Shown here piece by piece: positions 32,759 through 35,791 of a stretch of DNA of 35,791 bases. Position 1 is the first letter of the stretch. Every line of letters begins with the position of its first letter. A program made the position numbers and the translations under genes. This DNA is from Lachnospiraceae bacterium (GTDB lineage Bacteria > Bacillota > Clostridia > Lachnospirales > Lachnospiraceae), in assembly GCA_017535945.1 (NCBI GenBank), contig JAFXTJ010000030.1, forward strand, positions 1-35,791. Reading direction: 5' to 3'. The notes beneath the pieces are model-generated. The model was not told the DNA's origin, did no database searches, and worked only from the letters and a program-made list of their open reading frames with translations.

Positions 32759-35700
32759 TTAAGCCGCACCCTGCTTCTGTTCCAGAGGTGCCGGAACCAG
32801 CGGGTTCTTCATCAGATACTGCCGGGAATCCTCACCGACCCGCAGCGCGGCGTGCAGGATATCCTGGGTGACCTGCATGCTTTCGGTATTTTCCAGCTGT
32901 GCCGCGGCGGCTATCATCCCGCGCAATCCCTTCATCCCCGTGGAAAGGCCCCCGAAATACGCTACCTGATGGAACAGGCGTGCATCTCCCGGATCGTTCA
33001 TATCCAATACGCCGTTATCTCCTTTCAGAAGGCCGAAATCCACCTGGATATTGCCTCCCAGACTGTCGATCTCTTCCAGATGTTCCATGAGAAATACCAG
33101 ATCCGGTTCGGCCTCCAGCCCGAATATTCCTTCCATCCGGTTGTAATTGACCTTGAGTGTCTCGAAATAGGTGCGGAGTCCTTTCTGCTGTTCTTCTCTG
33201 GCTCCTCTCACCTGCTCTTCCGTGGCATTCTCAGGCAGAAAAGCATCCGCCGCGAGCTGCTCCAGCATTTTTTTGTATTCATCCTCCGTCAGCATGCGTG
33301 CCGCATCCGTTTCTTCGTATGCGTGGTAGGAACGGAAGATCGATTCGGAGATCAGAGGTTTCTCGGATCCGGCAAGGGTGAAATGATTTCTACTGAGAGG
33401 CTGAATGAAACGGATCTCTGTGAGCTCAAACTGTATCCGTTCGATCTCCGCCCGGAGTTCTCTTGCTTCCTCATCGGAAATGTCCCCGGAATTCAATTCC
33501 GCGGTCAGCACCGGCAGCACCTCGTTCCGCCGGTCAATGAGAGCCTTGACTGCATCCTCCACCGATGCCTTGGGGTCCGTTTTCCTCAGATTGGACAGTT
33601 CCGATTCGATGTATTCATTTAAATCATCCAGCCGGCTGACGATCTCCTCGTGTTCCGCCTCTCTTTCCGTACTCTGATGCACCAGCACATACTGTTTGAT
33701 ATCGCGGCCGTTCATGAGTCTTGTGGTACCGCCATCCATCTGTGTCTGCCCCATTCCGTAGTATTTAACGAAATAGTTTCTGCACTGTTCCTGCGGAGTA
33801 TCTCCCTGCAGCTGGCTGCCGACCTTATTCATCTCCCCGGCGGAAAAAATATCCTCCGGTTTCAGCTGCACCGTTTTCTGGGCATGCAGGACAGCGACAC
33901 TCCTCGCCTGCATCATCGCCCCCTGGATCAGCGTGCACTTGGCACCGAAGATCGCGCTTTTTCTGTGAAACTGAACGATCGCTTCGTCATAGGCCGCTTT
34001 CTGCTCCGGTGTGGCCCCCTCCGGCAATTCCCTGGGTTTCCCGAGATACCGGTCGCGGATCGAGACACGGTCTTCGGAGGAGACGTTGTATTTGGCCAGA
34101 TCCGTGACCATCTGTCCGGCGAGATTGAGATCGATGATCTCCTCCTGCATCGCGAGCAGTTCCTCATCGCTCGCCCCGTTCAGCCGTCTGGTATCAAAAT
34201 TCATGATCTTATCCAATAACGGCGGCAGCAGTTCGGAGAGATCCCTGCCGACGGTATCCTCGATCTGTGAATAAGCACCCGGGTCACGAGGATGGGCCTT
34301 CCTCCCCTCCTCCAGCATATCGATCTCTTTGGCGAGGATCACTATGGCCTCGTTGTGCTCGGTGGCTTCCGCCTGTTTTTCCTCATCCGCGTCACTCTCC
34401 GCGACTTTCATGAGCATCATCATGCGCCCGCGTGTACCGTCGAGATAATGGGCGCTGTCCTCATCGGGAAAGACGGACCCGACCGCCTTTTCGTAGGCGG
34501 CACGCCGGGAAGAATAAATCCTTTTATAGCAGGTGGCGGAATCGAAGTCTCTTTGCTGCTTCTGTGCAAAGGCTCCGTCATATTGATACTTCTCTTTGAG
34601 GAAGATCGCTTCCGCGTCACTGACTTCTTTTCCCTCGAGCAGATGCTGCACGCAATGCTCCATCATCTCCCGTCTGCGGCTTAAGAGATCGTACTGCGTA
34701 CGCATCTCCTCCGCCTGCTGCCTGGCCCTTTTCACGACCAGGCTGCTGTCGTCCGCATCCTGCAGCCGTTCGCTCCCTGCGGCATACCGTGCGGCGAGCA
34801 GATCCGCTTTCTGGACGATCGAGACATAATTCACCAGGATCCTGTCCGCTGTGTCCGCCCTGTCATCCGCGTCATCTCCGGTGAGCCGCGATCTCATTGT
34901 TTCGATATAGGTCTGAAGATCACCGACCATCCGATAGCTTTCCACGCTGCGGCAGCCCAGATTCATGTCGACCGTATCCGCCATGTTTCTTTGCATGGTG
35001 ATCATCCCGTCCGTTATGGGCGGAGGTGTGAACATATCGTCCACTTTCTTGTTCAGTACGCGCTCCGCGGTCTGCGCGGAATCAAGGATCTCGTCTTTGA
35101 GTATGCGCACCTTGATCTCGTTTTCCGCCCTATCTGCCTCGATATTCGCATTGGGATCGGGAGAGACACCCCCGTCCTCGTTCAGTTTCAATCCGTTCGC
35201 ATGCAGTGCGGAAACAAAGGCGTCATGCATCTTTGTGAAGATGATGAGGAGGACGTCGGCGCGTACCTTCTGCGCATCGTCCAGCGCCTGATACGCAGCG
35301 GACTCCTTGTTGGAATACATCTCGTCAAAACGCGCCATATCGGAGTATTTGCCAAACACCGCCTCAAAATGCTCTCCGACAAATTCCGGCGTAAATTCAT
35401 ACGCATTGAAGGATAAAGAAGACACTCTGGCAAAGACGTTCTCATCCGGCACAGGCGTATACGGCGTTCTCTGCTCTTCGGCCCGCTTCGACTCGGACGC
35501 AAGGATCGGTACGGTATACGCCGTCACGTTCCTCTGGATCTTCTTTCCTTTTTCGATGTTCTTTTTGGCCTGCCTGCGCTTGCTGCGCATATCCTTACCG
35601 GAGAGCTCCGGTTCCGGGGGCGGATCCATGACGGGTGCCACCTGCAGCGGTACCTGCGCCTGCACCACGGGGGCCGGCGTCTCCCGCCTCGCCATCGCAT

Positions 35701-35791
35701 CGCGCCTGGCCAGTTCATTCTCGAACCGCTCCTGTTCCTGCCAGATATCGGAAGTACCGAACCGGATCTGGCGGTCTATCGTATCCTGAAA
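32759..35791 (-). CDS. Very large helical protein, N-terminus beyond window
   Basis: At least 1010 residues are encoded. The reading frame is open to the right edge: 32 codons precede the Met at 35695 and read as protein-like sequence (FGTSDIWQEQERFENELARRD), so the real start lies outside. From that Met a Pro-rich stretch, a basic segment (KRRQAKKNIEKGKKIQR, about 40-56) and a long helix-rich, highly charged body without membrane segments or signal follow. I do not recognise a family; it is probably cytoplasmic and partly coiled coil. It ends 27 bases before the acetyltransferase gene. Confidence 0.8.
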   Translation of the reverse strand, partial: FQDTIDRQIRFGTSDIWQEQERFENELARRDAMARRETPAPVVQAQVPLQVAPVMDPPPEPELSGKDMRSKRRQAKKNIEKGKKIQRNVTAYTVPILASESKRAEEQRTPYTPVPDENVFARVSSLSFNAYEFTPEFVGEHFEAVFGKYSDMARFDEMYSNKESAAYQALDDAQKVRADVLLIIFTKMHDAFVSALHANGLKLNEDGGVSPDPNANIEADRAENEIKVRILKDEILDSAQTAERVLNKKVDDMFTPPPITDGMITMQRNMADTVDMNLGCRSVESYRMVGDLQTYIETMRSRLTGDDADDRADTADRILVNYVSIVQKADLLAARYAAGSERLQDADDSSLVVKRARQQAEEMRTQYDLLSRRREMMEHCVQHLLEGKEVSDAEAIFLKEKYQYDGAFAQKQQRDFDSATCYKRIYSSRRAAYEKAVGSVFPDEDSAHYLDGTRGRMMMLMKVAESDADEEKQAEATEHNEAIVILAKEIDMLEEGRKAHPRDPGAYSQIEDTVGRDLSELLPPLLDKIMNFDTRRLNGASDEELLAMQEEIIDLNLAGQMVTDLAKYNVSSEDRVSIRDRYLGKPRELPEGATPEQKAAYDEAIVQFHRKSAIFGAKCTLIQGAMMQARSVAVLHAQKTVQLKPEDIFSAGEMNKVGSQLQGDTPQEQCRNYFVKYYGMGQTQMDGGTTRLMNGRDIKQYVLVHQSTEREAEHEEIVSRLDDLNEYIESELSNLRKTDPKASVEDAVKALIDRRNEVLPVLTAELNSGDISDEEARELRAEIERIQFELTEIRFIQPLSRNHFTLAGSEKPLISESIFRSYHAYEETDAARMLTEDEYKKMLEQLAADAFLPENATEEQVRGAREEQQKGLRTYFETLKVNYNRMEGIFGLEAEPDLVFLMEHLEEIDSLGGNIQVDFGLLKGDNGVLDMNDPGDARLFHQVAYFGGLSTGMKGLRGMIAAAAQLENTESMQVTQDILHAALRVGEDSRQYLMKNPLVPAPLEQKQGAA

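Overview
The window is a GC-rich, densely packed segment in which every supported gene lies on the minus strand, so transcription runs from the right edge to the left. Gene families (double-glycine leader peptides with NHLP/PCAT-type exporters, SpoIIE/RsbW/STAS partner-switching proteins, B-repeat surface protein with a DUF6273-like domain, YolD/Y-family polymerase pair) and AGGAGG ribosome sites point to a Firmicute, most likely a GC-rich Lachnospiraceae-type clostridium. The taxon is an inference.

Layout in transcription order (right to left). (1) 35.8-30.5 kb: a very large cytoplasmic coiled-coil-like protein cut by the window edge, a double GNAT-like acetyltransferase and a Sec-exported, membrane-anchored Ig-like protein. 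(2) Promoter at about 30.5 kb, then a tight run: TrpX-like solute-binding protein, a sensor-MFS fusion, a GH3-family adenylating enzyme, a SpoIIE-type PP2C phosphatase, an RsbW-like kinase, a STAS protein, a cytoplasmic 5'-nucleotidase-like protein and a zinc-ribbon peptide with a double-glycine leader. (3) Extended -10 promoter at about 20.96 kb, then: a second STAS protein, a divergent HATPase-like protein, an orphan MetQ/NlpA lipoprotein, a 1148-residue secreted eight-repeat protein, two double-glycine leader peptides, a miniature HlyD, a C39-peptidase ABC exporter, a second NHLP-type ABC transporter, a second RsbW-like kinase, a second SpoIIE phosphatase, an unknown membrane protein and an MFS transporter. 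(4) Y-family DNA polymerase from an apparently leaderless promoter, plus a YolD-like partner. (5) A five-copy 54-bp repeat array, then a lipoprotein plus diguanylate cyclase operon with its own promoter. (6) A TM2-domain protein, a terminator and a second tandem array (85/86 bp).

The most interesting content is region 2-3: a peptide secretion island in which three small precursors share the leader ending (A/E)LD(E/G)V(N/A)GG, next to a peptidase-containing exporter, with no recognisable peptide-modifying enzyme, bracketed by two paralogous sensor phosphatase/kinase/antagonist modules. A plausible model (inference) is that membrane sensors with extracytoplasmic domains dephosphorylate STAS proteins, freeing or sequestering RsbW-like kinases, and so control production or export of the peptides and the large repeat protein. 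No sigma factor is present in the window, so the final target is unknown.
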